From Acetivibrio cellulolyticus CD2 (GTDB lineage: Bacteria > Bacillota > Clostridia > Acetivibrionales > Acetivibrionaceae), in contig NZ_JH556659.1 in NCBI RefSeq assembly GCF_000179595.2, positions 539,016 through 603,015 on the forward strand: 64,000 nucleotides of DNA, written 5' to 3'. The notes under the pieces were generated by a model. The model was not told the DNA's origin. It saw only the letters and a list, made by a program, of their open reading frames with translations, and made no database searches. This document shows positions 26,694 through 36,674 of the stretch, piece by piece (the first letter of the stretch is position 1; every line of letters starts with the position of its first letter). The position numbers and the translations under genes were made by a program.

Positions 26694-27164
26694 TTACTTG
26701 TCCCAGTTTTTGAACGGGTTGTTTTTTAAATACGAATTAAAGTACTTATAATTAGTGGTTACCTCTTCTCCAATCCATTCGGGTAGAGAGAAAGTATCAT
26801 TTTCATTGTCTAGTTCTATTTCTGCAACAACAAGCCCTTCGTTTTCACCGTGGAATTCGTCGATTTCCCAGGTATAACCCATGTAATTATAAATATACCT
26901 TGTTTTTTCTATGAATGGTTTCTCACATATATTTTTAAGAATTTCTTCAGCATCAGTGTAGGGAATTTCATATTCAAATTCTGATCTGGTAAATCCGGTA
27001 CCTTTGTCCTTAATTGTAAGAAATCCTTTATTATCAACGATCCTAACTCTTACTGTCCTTTCGGGATTACTGTTTAGATAACCCTGTTTGTAAAGTTTGC
27101 CACTGCATACTTTTTTATAGCTATTGTCTCTTACGAGAAATTTTCTTTCAATCTCTTTTCCCAT
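26694..27164 (-). CDS. CYTH-domain protein (triphosphate tunnel metalloenzyme)
   Basis: A 156-residue CYTH protein. The N-terminal signature EIERKFLV (ExExK, residues 4-8) is followed by alternating basic and acidic strand residues (RTVRVRI, FLTIK, EFEYEI, EIDEF, VVAEIEL) that line the tunnel. Bacterial members mostly hydrolyse inorganic triphosphate, and a few act as adenylate cyclases; which applies here is not visible. The frame is open to 27197, but ATG 27164 is preceded by GGAGG and gives the standard MGKEIERKF start. Confidence 0.92.
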   Translation of the reverse strand: MGKEIERKFLVRDNSYKKVCSGKLYKQGYLNSNPERTVRVRIVDNKGFLTIKDKGTGFTRSEFEYEIPYTDAEEILKNICEKPFIEKTRYIYNYMGYTWEIDEFHGENEGLVVAEIELDNENDTFSLPEWIGEEVTTNYKYFNSYLKNNPFKNWDK

Positions 27165-27451
27165 AAATCCACCTCCAAAAGCGATCTGTATACTCAAAAT
27201 AGTAAAAAGATTTCTTCACTCTTATGAAACCATATAGTATTCATTTTCGCAAGTCTTATAGAAGCAAAAATTTTGTTCATTTTTTAAGTTTTTTTTAAGG
27301 AGGCTAATATATAATTAAAATTAAATAGGCGAGCAGTGATAATATTTCAGATATTCCTTAGTATGTAGGGATCAAAAAGTGGAATTTGGTATGTATATGA
27401 TTGCATAAGCTTGTGCAATAAATATAAATTTTTAATTGGAGGGATTTTTTT

Positions 27452-29155
27452 ATGAAAAAAAGTTGGCTTTTGACTGCGGTTACTGCACTGACAATTTTGG
27501 CAAACAGCTTTACGTTCTCATTTGCAGCTCAGTGTGGCGACTTGAATTCTGATGGATCTGTAAACTCAATAGACTTTGGTATGTATAGACAGTACCTTTT
27601 GGCCTATTGCCGACTCGACGACATAACAGTTGCTGACCTAAATGGCGATGGTGCAGCAAACTCGATTGACTTTGGCGTGTTTAGACAGTACCTTTTAGGC
27701 ATAATACCTTCATTGCCTGTAAACGGAACAACTACACCTACTGCTACAAAAACAGCTACACCAACACAAACGATAGTGACAACTACACCTACCCCAACCA
27801 CTTCGGGTACTTCAACATGGGAAAGCAATACTGGTACCATTACTCTTGGAAGTACAATTACATATACTGGTGCAGGTATATCGGTTAGCGGTTCAACAGT
27901 AAATATTACATCCGGTGGTGATCACACAGTTACAGGAACATTGTCAAACGGTATGATTTGTGTAAACACTACTGAAAAAGTTAAGCTGAGATTAAATAAT
28001 GCAAGTATAACTAACTCAACAGGTCCTGCAATTTATGGTCAAAATGCAGAAAAGTTATTTATTACTTTGGAAAAGGGCACTACCAATACACTTGCTGATG
28101 GAAAATCGTACAGCGACACAACACTTAAAGCAGCGTTATTCTGCAATGATGACCTGGAGATTAAAGGATCTGGAACTTTAAATATTACAGGAAATTATAA
28201 ACATGCTATTTGCAGCGATGATGATATTAATATTAATAATGGTGTAATAAATGTTAAATCTGCAGTAAAAGATGGAATTAATGCAAATGGATCAATTGAT
28301 ATCACAGGCGGAACATTAAACATCACTGCATCTTCAGATGCTATCCAAAATGGATCACAAGAAGGAATAACAATTGATGATGGTACATTAACACTTTCCG
28401 CTGGTGATCAAGGTATAAGATCAAAGACTGGAGTAAAAGTTGCTGGTGGAATAACAATTAATGGTGGAACTATAAACATTACAAAATCCAGAGAAGGTAT
28501 TTCAGCCGAATTAATAACAATTAATGGTGGAACAACATCTATTATAGCATCTGACGATGGTACAAATGCTACTATGGGAAGTCGAACGGAATCAAATGAT
28601 GGAAGTCAGTTAATAATTAATGGCGGATCAGTATATGCAAGTGCACAAAGTGGCGATGGTTTGGATGCTAATGGTTCAATAACAATTAAAGGTGGCACAG
28701 TTGTAGTAGTTGGACCTCAAGGAGCACCTAATGTAGCTCTTGATTGTAATGGCCCATTAACAGTAAGTGGTGGAACAGTTTTAGCTACAGGTCCAAGTAT
28801 GCAGATGGCTCAATATCCAAATGGATCATCAGCGCAATATTCAATAGCTGTAGGTCTTTCCTCTTCACAATCTGCAAATTCAGCTGTTTGTGTAAAGGAT
28901 TCAACCGGGAAAGTACTTATTATTACTAAACCGTTACGTAATTATATGAATGTTGTTTTCTCTTCACCTGAACTTCAAAAAGGTTCTACATATACTGTTT
29001 GTACCGGTGGAACTGTTTCAGGTGGTACTGAAACAAACGGAGTGATAACTGGTGGTACTTATAGTGGTGGAACATCAACAACGGTAACAGTAACTACTTC
29101 TCCAACAACAACAGTTAACTGGAGCAGTGGTGGTGGCGGATTCCCTAGATGGTAA
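27452..29155 (+). CDS. dockerin protein with Cthe_2159-like carbohydrate-binding domain
   Basis: A 567-residue secreted protein. Signal peptide about 1-25 (FSFAA). The N-terminal type I dockerin (28-88) carries DLNSDGSVNSID and DLNGDGAANSID loops, each with RQYLL. A Thr/Pro linker of about 35 residues follows. The beta-helix domain from about 125 starts as GGDHTVTGTLSNG and continues with LRLNNASITNSTGPAIYG. Rungs such as ITINGGTxxI repeat to about residue 450, and a Gly/Thr-rich tail follows. This matches the Cthe_2159 family, described in C. thermocellum as a beta-helix binding acidic polysaccharides such as polygalacturonate. The dockerin would tie this binding function to the cellulosome. 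Confidence 0.88.
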   Translation: MKKSWLLTAVTALTILANSFTFSFAAQCGDLNSDGSVNSIDFGMYRQYLLAYCRLDDITVADLNGDGAANSIDFGVFRQYLLGIIPSLPVNGTTTPTATKTATPTQTIVTTTPTPTTSGTSTWESNTGTITLGSTITYTGAGISVSGSTVNITSGGDHTVTGTLSNGMICVNTTEKVKLRLNNASITNSTGPAIYGQNAEKLFITLEKGTTNTLADGKSYSDTTLKAALFCNDDLEIKGSGTLNITGNYKHAICSDDDININNGVINVKSAVKDGINANGSIDITGGTLNITASSDAIQNGSQEGITIDDGTLTLSAGDQGIRSKTGVKVAGGITINGGTINITKSREGISAELITINGGTTSIIASDDGTNATMGSRTESNDGSQLIINGGSVYASAQSGDGLDANGSITIKGGTVVVVGPQGAPNVALDCNGPLTVSGGTVLATGPSMQMAQYPNGSSAQYSIAVGLSSSQSANSAVCVKDSTGKVLIITKPLRNYMNVVFSSPELQKGSTYTVCTGGTVSGGTETNGVITGGTYSGGTSTTVTVTTSPTTTVNWSSGGGGFPRW

Positions 29156-29186
29156 GCCTTAGCTTTTAAATTAAGAAAATAAAGAG

Positions 29187-29232
29187 AGCTGCTTCAACAT
29201 AGAAGATAAAACTATGTTGAGGCAGCTTTTTT
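29187..29232 (+). terminator. intrinsic terminator of the Cthe_2159-like gene
   Basis: AGCTGCtTCAACATAG pairs with CTATGTTGAgGCAGCT and is followed by TTTTTT. Confidence 0.93.
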
Positions 29233-29286
29233 AGTCTTTGTTTTTTAATATAATATGGTCTATCATAGGTTTTTCATAGGGGAGTA

Positions 29287-31200
29287 TTATGGTTCGCTTC
29301 CCCAGATAAGTGAGTCTGATAGATATACAGTTGCCCTGTCCCAATTTACAAAGTCACCAGACATATCATTAAAAGAATAATCATTTAACTGATTATATAA
29401 TTCATTTCCAGATGTAACATCATAATCCGGTCCAAATCTGCATAAAACCTCTATATTGCTTCCTGGTTCTAATGAATTATCGCTATTAAAACCTACCTCA
29501 AGGTAATAGTCTACACTTTCTGTACTTGAAGACATAGGAATCAGATTACCTGTTATTGGAGTTGTGCCGATATCTGACCAGTCACAGAAGAATTTCTGTG
29601 GCTTTCCTTCAAGGTCTATAGTATAGTAATACCTTATTTTGATTGTAGACAGTTTTATTGGAATGTTACCATTGTTTGTAAGTTTGAATCTAGGATGAAT
29701 ATCTTTTGTATCAGATGTTCTTATTTCGTTATACATAGCTAGTTTAACCGACAACTTGTCCGTTGGAGTAGGTGTATCTGTAGGCGTAGGCGACGGTGTA
29801 GATATAAATGTTGGTTCTGGTGAAGGTGTATCAGTTGGTATTGTTGTTGGTTCTATCGTTGGTGATGAAGTATAATCTGGCACAAAAGTTATAGACGGTG
29901 TAGTTGGTACAGTTGTATGTGTTATTGGCGCTGGAGTTATAATTGTAGGCGTATTTATATGAATTTTAGTAGGTGATGGCGATGGAGTAGGTGTTGGCAT
30001 TATAGTAGGAGTAGGTGTCTTTGTAACCCTTGGTGTTGGGGATGGAGTTTTAGTAGGTATAGGCATAACTGCAGGTGAAGGATAATGAGGTAGTACATTG
30101 GTAGTGGTAGGTGCTGGAGTAGGAGTAGGTGTAGGAGTAGGTGTACTATATACTGGTATATAAACAGGAGTATATGTTCTTGATGAGGTAAAATATGGTT
30201 TATTTGTACTGGTTTTTTCTATAGTTGCAGCCGTTGATGGTGTAAATGAAGGCAATAACGAAGATGTAGGCGTACTAAGGGAGCTTTCAACATAATAAGG
30301 TGTTGCAGTAACAGAAAAAATAAAGTTTGTTTTGTTAGGAGTAACTTCAACTAATTGTGTGGAAGGTGTAATTGTTGGTTGTGTAGTTATACTGGCAGGT
30401 GGAGTTTGTGTTTGAAGATTATTTGTATCAAATATGTCAACTTTGCTCAATAAGCTTTCTACACTTGCATTTTTTACCTCTTCAACAGTCAAGGTGATGC
30501 CTTCATCTTTAGCCTTATTATATATATAATATTTACCCATTGAAAGCCCGATTTCCAAGGCTTCTTTTCTATCTTCCGGTGACAGTTCGATAACTTGTGA
30601 TTCCACTCCTGAATTATTGGCAATTTCCTTAAGAGAGGAAATCAGAGTTTTTATGTTTTCATTGTCAGAATCTGTGTTGGAATTAAAAGTAGTAGAGAGT
30701 ATTATTTTATTATTAACGGAATTCAAAAAACCGATCTCTTTTGACTTGCTCAATAGTAAAGCAACCGCATCATTTAATGCCATATTCTTTACTTTTGCTG
30801 CATCTAAAAGTGTTTGGCCGTCGCTATTAAGTGCTTTGGTTTTTAGAATATTCTCATCCTTATCTATTGCCATTTCAACACTGGGGTTTATGTCTATATC
30901 GACATAAGCATATTCATTTGCTACAAATAAGAATCTATAGCCAATGAATAATAATACAAAAACTGCTGCAATCGAGGCAACTGCAGAAATTTTTTTAATT
31001 ACATTTATATAGCCATTGCCCCAAAAACTGGAATTATACAGATCGAACTCATTAAAGCATACTTTCTGACCACGGATCATTCCAGGCTTGCGATTAAGCT
31101 CTATAAAATCGAGTTTGTCAGTCATTACAATAACTCTATTCTTTTTTAACTTAAGTATTACACCCAAGCTTGTCAATCCATCATTTTGTAGTTTGTTCAA
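29287..31200 (-). CDS. rsgI: RsgI-type anti-sigma-I factor with C-terminal CBM3
   Basis: A membrane-spanning biomass sensor, 637 residues. The N-terminal cytoplasmic anti-SigI domain covers about 1-55 (SLGVILKLKKNRVIVMT). One transmembrane helix (about 68-92, IAAVFVLLFIGYRFLF) is followed by DIDINPSVEM, where RsgI proteins are reported to self-cleave at Asn-Pro. A periplasmic-type alpha/beta domain runs to about 260, then a very long Thr/Pro linker. The C-terminal CBM3 starts near 485 (SVKLAMYNEIRT, then FCDWSD, then GSEP at the end). CBM3 binds crystalline cellulose, so cellulose outside should free SigI inside. ATG 31218 is possible, but TTG 31200 follows GGAGGG at seven bases and is preferred. 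It overlaps sigI by 20 bp. Confidence 0.93.
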   Translation of the reverse strand: MNKLQNDGLTSLGVILKLKKNRVIVMTDKLDFIELNRKPGMIRGQKVCFNEFDLYNSSFWGNGYINVIKKISAVASIAAVFVLLFIGYRFLFVANEYAYVDIDINPSVEMAIDKDENILKTKALNSDGQTLLDAAKVKNMALNDAVALLLSKSKEIGFLNSVNNKIILSTTFNSNTDSDNENIKTLISSLKEIANNSGVESQVIELSPEDRKEALEIGLSMGKYYIYNKAKDEGITLTVEEVKNASVESLLSKVDIFDTNNLQTQTPPASITTQPTITPSTQLVEVTPNKTNFIFSVTATPYYVESSLSTPTSSLLPSFTPSTAATIEKTSTNKPYFTSSRTYTPVYIPVYSTPTPTPTPTPAPTTTNVLPHYPSPAVMPIPTKTPSPTPRVTKTPTPTIMPTPTPSPSPTKIHINTPTIITPAPITHTTVPTTPSITFVPDYTSSPTIEPTTIPTDTPSPEPTFISTPSPTPTDTPTPTDKLSVKLAMYNEIRTSDTKDIHPRFKLTNNGNIPIKLSTIKIRYYYTIDLEGKPQKFFCDWSDIGTTPITGNLIPMSSSTESVDYYLEVGFNSDNSLEPGSNIEVLCRFGPDYDVTSGNELYNQLNDYSFNDMSGDFVNWDRATVYLSDSLIWGSEP

Positions 31201-31966
31201 TATGTTTCCCTCCAACATCTGGGATGTCCAAAAAGTCTCTCAATAGATAGAAACCATTACCAATAATAAGTGCAGCAGCAATAATAAAAACTCTGTTTCT
31301 TTCTATTGTCTTTTTATTTATTTGCAGTGTCTTAACCAGTTCAGTTTTTTGGATTACTCCTGATTTTTCTAGTTTACTGAAGCTGTCTCTATCGTTAGCA
31401 ATTGCTTTTGCAATTTTTATACAGAGTGCCTTCGAATCTTTATGTTTAGGTGCCAGCCTTATTAGATCTTCGAATTTAATTCCAAGCTCATTAAGCTTCT
31501 TTTCAAAACTCTTTGTTTCGTCACAAAATTCAAAAGTCCCTAACCCGTCATTCTCTGTTTTTAAATGGGTTTGCTCAAAATTATTGTTATCAGGCTCTTC
31601 AAAATATGTAAAAGGATAAACCTTATTATGCTTTTTATTATGACGCATATAGTCTGAAACTCTTCTGTTTATTACTAAAGAGCAAAACTTAAAAAACATC
31701 ACTCCTTTACTCTCATCAAAGCAGTCGATAGCTTCGTTGAAAGCGGATAGACCAATACTGTACTCGTCACTGTTCTCAGTGTCAATGTACTTACCTGTTA
31801 CGCTAGAAATAGTTTTTAAGATAAAGGGCTTATACTTGTCGATAAAGTCGTTTCTTAATAAATTATCTCCGGCCTTTATTCTATTAATAATAAGGATAAT
31901 ATCTTCAGTATGTTCATTATCCTTGGAAACACTTTTTTTCCTCTTAGGGAAAAATATATCTGTCAA
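31181..31966 (-). CDS. sigI: RNA polymerase sigma-I factor
   Basis: A 261-residue alternative sigma factor. Region 2 includes DEYSIGLSAFNEAIDCFDES and FFKFCSLVINRRVSDYMR. The C-terminal SigI-specific domain has ALCIKIAKAI and LVKTLQINKKTIERNRVFI as the DNA-binding part. It starts at TTG with AGGGGTGA upstream and is translationally coupled to rsgI by overlap. In C. thermocellum, sigI-rsgI pairs control cellulosome genes, and the pair next to celA has the same order as here. A candidate SigI-type promoter lies about 170 bp upstream, suggesting autoregulation. Confidence 0.94.
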   Translation of the reverse strand: MTDIFFPKRKKSVSKDNEHTEDIILIINRIKAGDNLLRNDFIDKYKPFILKTISSVTGKYIDTENSDEYSIGLSAFNEAIDCFDESKGVMFFKFCSLVINRRVSDYMRHNKKHNKVYPFTYFEEPDNNNFEQTHLKTENDGLGTFEFCDETKSFEKKLNELGIKFEDLIRLAPKHKDSKALCIKIAKAIANDRDSFSKLEKSGVIQKTELVKTLQINKKTIERNRVFIIAAALIIGNGFYLLRDFLDIPDVGGKHIEQTTK

Positions 31967-32002
31967 AAAATTTCACCCCTCAAATTTGAAGTGCTGCAAA
32001 GA

Positions 32003-32038
32003 AACAATGTAGTATTATAGAAAGAAGTGTACATTGTT
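32003..32038. promoter_or_regulatory. 9-bp inverted repeat in the sigI leader
   Basis: AACAATGTA (32003-32011) and TACATTGTT (32030-32038) are perfect inverted copies separated by 18 bases that include a TATAAT on the minus strand. It could be an operator or an mRNA hairpin 37 bases before the sigI start. Confidence 0.55.
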
Positions 32039-32137
32039 GATTATAGCATACAAAACAGCACTAAAAAAGGGTACATAATTAATTTCTTTATATTTGTAAT
32101 AAGTCTTTAATTTTTCTCCTAATTTACTTAATAAAAA

Positions 32138-32166
32138 TTCGTACTTACAATAAAATTTTAGGGGGT
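32138..32166 (-). promoter_or_regulatory. candidate SigI-type promoter of sigI-rsgI
   Basis: On the minus strand, ACCCCC (32166-32161) and CGAA (32141-32138) are 19 bases apart. These are the two boxes known for SigI promoters (ACCCCC at -35, CGAA at -10 in B. subtilis). Whether 19 bases is an allowed spacing for the clostridial homologues must be checked. Confidence 0.5.
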
Positions 32167-32222
32167 TGCAATAAAATTCAGATATCGACCTTAAATAATA
32201 GATATTAACAATCTAAATTTGG

Positions 32223-32252
32223 TTGTTAATACATATTCTTTTATGATATTAT
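32223..32252 (+). promoter_or_regulatory. candidate sigma-A promoter of celA
   Basis: TTGTTA (32223-32228), an 18-base spacer and TATTAT (32247-32252), about 130 bp before the celA start. Confidence 0.45.
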
Positions 32253-32380
32253 ATAGTTAAAGGCAAAATATGCTAATCATTTTTAATATACCTTAGTATA
32301 GGCTAAAACTCACATAGGCCAGTCACTATGAGAGATTATTAGATAAGAATTGTGAGAACTTTGCGAAAGGGGAAAATGTT

Positions 32381-33844
32381 GTGAAAAAAAGACAAAGAAC
32401 AAAAACATCAAGGGGAGGCATAATAGTTTTAGTTTTGGCATTATTGATAACCTCAATGGCGGCTATCAATATTAACAGTGTATCAGCAGCGAGTTTTCCA
32501 TATAATGCAACCTATAAGTATGGATTGAGCTCAGTTGCTGATAATCAGGAAGCAGCCAACGCTACACTTCTACAGGAATGGGAAGGATGGAAAAGCAGGC
32601 ACATTACTTCAAGTGGAGCAGGCGGTTTTAAGAGGGTTCAACGTGACAGCTCTACAAGCTACGATACTGTATCCGAAGGATTAGGATATGGTATGCTACT
32701 TGCAGTTTATTTCAAAGAGCAAGCTTTATATGACGATTTATATCGTTATGTAAAACTGCACTTTAACGGAAATGGACTTATGGCATGGCATCTTGATGCA
32801 AGTGGTAATTTAGCAGGTACTGGCGCAAATGGATGCGCAACTGATGCCGATGAAGATATAGCTGTATCCTTAGTTTTTGCTCATAAACAATGGGGATCAA
32901 GTGGCTCCATTAATTACAGTCAGGAAGCGAACAACTTGATTAACAATCTTGCTAATCATTGCCTCGATGGAGATATATTAAAACCTGGCGATTCATGGGG
33001 TGGTTGGAGTACTGTGAATGCATCATACTTTGCACCTGCATGGTATAAAATATTTGCTAAGTTTACAGGTAATACAAAGTGGAATAGTGTAGCTGATAAG
33101 TGCTACCAAATTATTGAAAGTGTAAAGAATAAGAACAGCGGAACAGGTCTCGTACCTGATTGGTGTACTGGAGATGGTTCAGCTGTAAGTGGAATGGGAT
33201 ATAATTATTACTATGATGCTACAAGATATCCATGGAGAACAGTATTAGACTATTTATGGTTTGGTGATGAAAGAGCAAAAACAAATTGTGATCTTATAAA
33301 CAAGTTCTTTAAAAATATAGGTCCTGCAAATATTAAAAGCGGGTACTCTATAACAGGAAGCCAAGTAGGTTCAGACCATAACTCTCCATTTGTTGCTCCA
33401 ATAGCAGCTTCATCGTTGACTGGATATGACCTTTCTTTCGCAAAAGCAATGCATGAAGAAAATATTAAAGTTAAAGACCCAGATGCATATTGTTACTATG
33501 GTGGTTGTTTAAGAATGATTACTATGCTATATACGACAGGTAATTTCCCCAACCTTTATGAAGATGTAGTAGTAAAGACGCCAACACCTACAATCGCAAC
33601 ACCAACACCTACAATTGCAACTCCAACTCCAACACAGTCAGGTTCAGTTTTGTTAGGAGATGTAAATGGTGATGGTTCCGCAAACTCCATAGATTTTGGA
33701 TATATGAAAATGAAATTACTTGGACAAATTTCCAGCTTTCCATCTCCAAATGGTGATGTAGCCGCAGATATGAATAAGGATGGAGCATTTAATTCCTTAG
33801 ATTTTGGATATATGAAAATGCTATTATTAGGGATGATTAAATAA
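32381..33844 (+). CDS. celA: GH8 endoglucanase with dockerin (CelA-like)
   Basis: A secreted endo-1,4-beta-glucanase of the cellulosome, 487 residues. Signal peptide about 1-36 (SVSAA). The GH8 (alpha/alpha)6 domain covers 37-395. The general acid is Glu99 in TVSEGLGYGM, with Asp279 in YYYDATRYPWR and the family motif ATDADEDIA. A short Thr/Pro linker with ATPTPTI repeats leads to a C-terminal type I dockerin (about 425-487, DVNGDGSANSID and DMNKDGAFNSLD). It is strongly similar to C. thermocellum CelA by motif. It starts at GTG after AAAGGGG. Being divergent from sigI suggests SigI control. Confidence 0.96.
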   Translation: MKKRQRTKTSRGGIIVLVLALLITSMAAININSVSAASFPYNATYKYGLSSVADNQEAANATLLQEWEGWKSRHITSSGAGGFKRVQRDSSTSYDTVSEGLGYGMLLAVYFKEQALYDDLYRYVKLHFNGNGLMAWHLDASGNLAGTGANGCATDADEDIAVSLVFAHKQWGSSGSINYSQEANNLINNLANHCLDGDILKPGDSWGGWSTVNASYFAPAWYKIFAKFTGNTKWNSVADKCYQIIESVKNKNSGTGLVPDWCTGDGSAVSGMGYNYYYDATRYPWRTVLDYLWFGDERAKTNCDLINKFFKNIGPANIKSGYSITGSQVGSDHNSPFVAPIAASSLTGYDLSFAKAMHEENIKVKDPDAYCYYGGCLRMITMLYTTGNFPNLYEDVVVKTPTPTIATPTPTIATPTPTQSGSVLLGDVNGDGSANSIDFGYMKMKLLGQISSFPSPNGDVAADMNKDGAFNSLDFGYMKMLLLGMIK

Positions 33845-33922
33845 TTCCTAAACTATTTGATTAATGAAATAGAATTTAATAAAAGAATATACAGATATTA
33901 ATTAAGAATTTGAGAGTTAGGA

Positions 33923-33960
33923 GAAATAGGCGAGGACTGGTAATCTGCTTATTTCTTTTA
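33923..33960 (+). terminator. probable terminator of celA
   Basis: GAAATAgGC..G pairs with C..GCtTATTTC and is followed by TTTT, about 80 bases after the celA stop. Confidence 0.65.
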
Positions 33961-34433
33961 ACTTGCTTTATAGGATTATTTATGTGCTTTCGTACAATTC
34001 ACTTTTTCTAACACTCACGTTCCTTATGTATAATTCGATATAGCAATATTCTTTTTCAAAGAACCACCAAATTACTTAAGAAAGATGAAAAATATAACTC
34101 TGGTTATAATTTCATGGCATAGCCTTACTTGGCTATATCCTTAGATAAATGAAGTTAAGGAATTTTTGTTAACATAAACTTATCGACTATTTTTTATGCT
34201 ATTAAAAAGTCATAAATGTTATGTTTTGCTTAAAAATGGGACTGAAAAACATTTGGCAATTCGAATTATTATAGATATTTATCACTAGATAGAAATGAAG
34301 CTTCCAGTGATTTCTCACCAACAGGTTTGACAGCAAAGGCTTTAAATGATTGAAAAGTTACCAGCACAAAAGTAGTTATGTAATTTAGTAATAAATTAAC
34401 TATAAAAAACAAATTTAAAGGGAGGGTTTAATA
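33961..34433. other. 473-bp non-coding upstream region of the GH9 gene
   Basis: No gene seen. It contains small hairpins (GGCATAGCC/GGCTATATCC near 34122; ATCACT/AGTGAT near 34280-34314) and a weak promoter candidate TTGGCA-17-TATTTA at 34253-34281. The GGGAGGG ribosome binding site precedes 34434. This length implies a long leader. Confidence 0.5.
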
Positions 34434-36635
34434 ATGAAGAAACCGATAGCATTTATTACGGTGTTATCACTAATGGCTGCATTTTTAGTACCACAAATGT
34501 CAATTAATGCAGCAGCATCTTACAACTATGGTGAGGCTCTACAAAAAGCAATAATTTTTTATGAGTGTCAAAGATCAGGTGATTTGCCTGATGACAACAG
34601 GGTAAACTGGCGTGGTGATTCAGGCTTGGCTGACGGTTCAGATGCAGGTCTGGACCTTACAGGTGGATGGTATGATGCCGGGGATAACGCAAAGTTCAAT
34701 CTACCAATGGCTTATACAACCACCATGCTTGGCTGGAGTGTTTACGAATGTCGTGATGCTTTTGAAAAGAGTGGCCAGCTTGACGAAATACTGGATAATA
34801 TCAAATGGGCTACTGACTATTTCATAAAGTGCCATCCAAGTGCAAACGTGTATTATTATCAGGTGGGAGATGGTGCTCTTGACCATGCTTGGTGGGGTCC
34901 TGCTGAAGTTATGCAGATGAAAAGACCATCAGCTAAAGTAACTACTTCAAGTCCTGGATCAACAGTAGTTGGGGAGACTGCAGCAGCAATGGCAGTAGCT
35001 TCAATTATATTTAAAGACACTGATCCGGATTATGCTGCAACATGTTTAAAGCATGCAAAAGAATTATTTACATTTGCAGACACAACAAAGAGTGATACTG
35101 GGTATAAGGCAGCTGAAGGATACTATAGCTCATGGAGTGGCTTTTATGATGAACTTACATGGGCTTCAGCATGGTTATATCTTGCAACTGAAGATTCAGC
35201 ATACCTCGATAAGGCTGCTTCATACAAATCAAATTGGGAAGTAGAACGTGGCACTACTACAATAAAATATAAATGGGGCCACTGCTGGGATAATAAACTT
35301 TTTGGATCATTCCTATTACTTGCAAGAGCAACAGGTGATTCATTATACAAGCAGTGTATTGAAAATAATCTTGACTGGTGGACAACAGGATACAATGGAG
35401 ATAGGATTGCATATTCTCCAAAGGGACTTGCAATTTGTGATATGTGGGGTACTTTAAGATATGCAACTACATCTGCATTCCTCGCAAGTGTTTACTCTGA
35501 CTGGTCCGGATGTGATTCAACTAAAGCAGCAACTTACAAAGCGTTTGCAAAAAGTCAGGTTGATTATGCTCTTGGAAGTGCTGGTAGAAGTTATGAGGTA
35601 GGTTTTGGTACAAATCCTCCTACGCACCCTCACCATAGAAATGCACATGGTGGATGGGCAGCAAGTATGGATACACCAGCACAACATAGACATACGCTTT
35701 ATGGAGCTCTAGTTGGTGGACCAAATGCAAGTGACGCTTATACTGATACAATTAATGATTATCAAGCAAATGAAGTTGCTTGTGACTATAATGCAGGGTT
35801 CGTTGGAATTCTTGCTAAAATGTACGGCGAATTCGGTGGAACCCCTATAGCTGATTTTAATGCTATTGAGCCTGTAGGAGAGGAATATGGAATTTATGCG
35901 GCAGTAAATGCTGCAGGATCTACTTTTACAAACATGAAAGCTACAATATCCAATATGACAGGATGGCCTCCAAGAATGAGCGATAAGCTTTCATACAGAT
36001 ATTTTGTAGATATTTCGGAAGTAATCAATGCAGGTTATAAAGCAAGTGATGTTACTGTATCAGCAAGTACTACAAATGGTGCGAAGGTTTCACCGGGTCT
36101 TATTGAGTGGGATGCTTCAAAGAATATATACTATGTAAATATCGACTTTAACGGAACAAATATTTATCCAGGTGGAATTAATGAATATAAGAGGGATGTA
36201 TACTTTACACTCAATGCTCCTAATGGATTCTCAGCATGGGATAGCACAAACGATTTCTCTTATACAGGTTTGGCTGGTGCTTCAGGACAAACTGGAGTTA
36301 AAACAGAGTATATACCGATTTATGATAATGGTGTGAAGATTTATGGTAAGGAACCTGGAGAGTCATCTTCAACTCCAACACCAGTAAAAACAACACCTAC
36401 AAAGACTGTATCTCCTACACCTACTACATCTTCAGTTGTTAAGGGTGATATTGACGGTAATGGAAGTTTCAATTCTATTGACTTTGGTATTCTTAGAACG
36501 TACTTGATGGGTACAAAAAAATTATCAGAAATACAGCTTATAGCAGCTGATGTTGATGGTAGTGGAGCTGCTAATTCAATTGACTTTGGAGCCATGAGAA
36601 AGGAATTGCTTGGATTTACAAAGGACTTTAAATAA
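34434..36635 (+). CDS. GH9 cellulase with CBM3 and dockerin
   Basis: A secreted cellulosomal cellulase, 733 residues. Signal peptide about 1-27. The GH9 domain (about 28-465) has [12 protein letters not shown] (Asp81 and Asp84, the catalytic base pair), [11 protein letters not shown], and the catalytic acid Glu447 in [17 protein letters not shown]3 (about 480-645) contains [20 protein letters not shown] and VYFTLNAP. It directly follows the catalytic domain, as in CBM3c, which feeds the chain to processive GH9 enzymes. A Thr/Pro linker precedes the C-terminal dockerin (about 672-733, [24 protein letters not shown]). The domain order matches processive endoglucanases such as C. thermocellum Cel9F/Cel9R. 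Confidence 0.95.
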   Translation: MKKPIAFITVLSLMAAFLVPQMSINAAASYNYGEALQKAIIFYECQRSGDLPDDNRVNWRGDSGLADGSDAGLDLTGGWYDAGDNAKFNLPMAYTTTMLGWSVYECRDAFEKSGQLDEILDNIKWATDYFIKCHPSANVYYYQVGDGALDHAWWGPAEVMQMKRPSAKVTTSSPGSTVVGETAAAMAVASIIFKDTDPDYAATCLKHAKELFTFADTTKSDTGYKAAEGYYSSWSGFYDELTWASAWLYLATEDSAYLDKAASYKSNWEVERGTTTIKYKWGHCWDNKLFGSFLLLARATGDSLYKQCIENNLDWWTTGYNGDRIAYSPKGLAICDMWGTLRYATTSAFLASVYSDWSGCDSTKAATYKAFAKSQVDYALGSAGRSYEVGFGTNPPTHPHHRNAHGGWAASMDTPAQHRHTLYGALVGGPNASDAYTDTINDYQANEVACDYNAGFVGILAKMYGEFGGTPIADFNAIEPVGEEYGIYAAVNAAGSTFTNMKATISNMTGWPPRMSDKLSYRYFVDISEVINAGYKASDVTVSASTTNGAKVSPGLIEWDASKNIYYVNIDFNGTNIYPGGINEYKRDVYFTLNAPNGFSAWDSTNDFSYTGLAGASGQTGVKTEYIPIYDNGVKIYGKEPGESSSTPTPVKTTPTKTVSPTPTTSSVVKGDIDGNGSFNSIDFGILRTYLMGTKKLSEIQLIAADVDGSGAANSIDFGAMRKELLGFTKDFK

Positions 36636-36674
36636 TAATTTGTATTATTTATTATTTTGAACTATTACTTAACT

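Larger units (their letters stand above)
31967..32380. other. divergent regulatory region between sigI and celA
   Basis: A 414-bp non-coding region. It holds the inverted repeat at 32003-32038, the candidate SigI promoter on the minus strand (32138-32166), a sigma-A-like promoter towards celA (32223-32252) and the celA ribosome binding site AAAGGGG just before 32381. Confidence 0.7.

Noticed and set aside
33961-34433. Possible c-di-GMP riboswitch upstream of the GH9-CBM3 gene
   Set aside because: Some hairpins are present, but the conserved GEMM blocks could not be matched in order.
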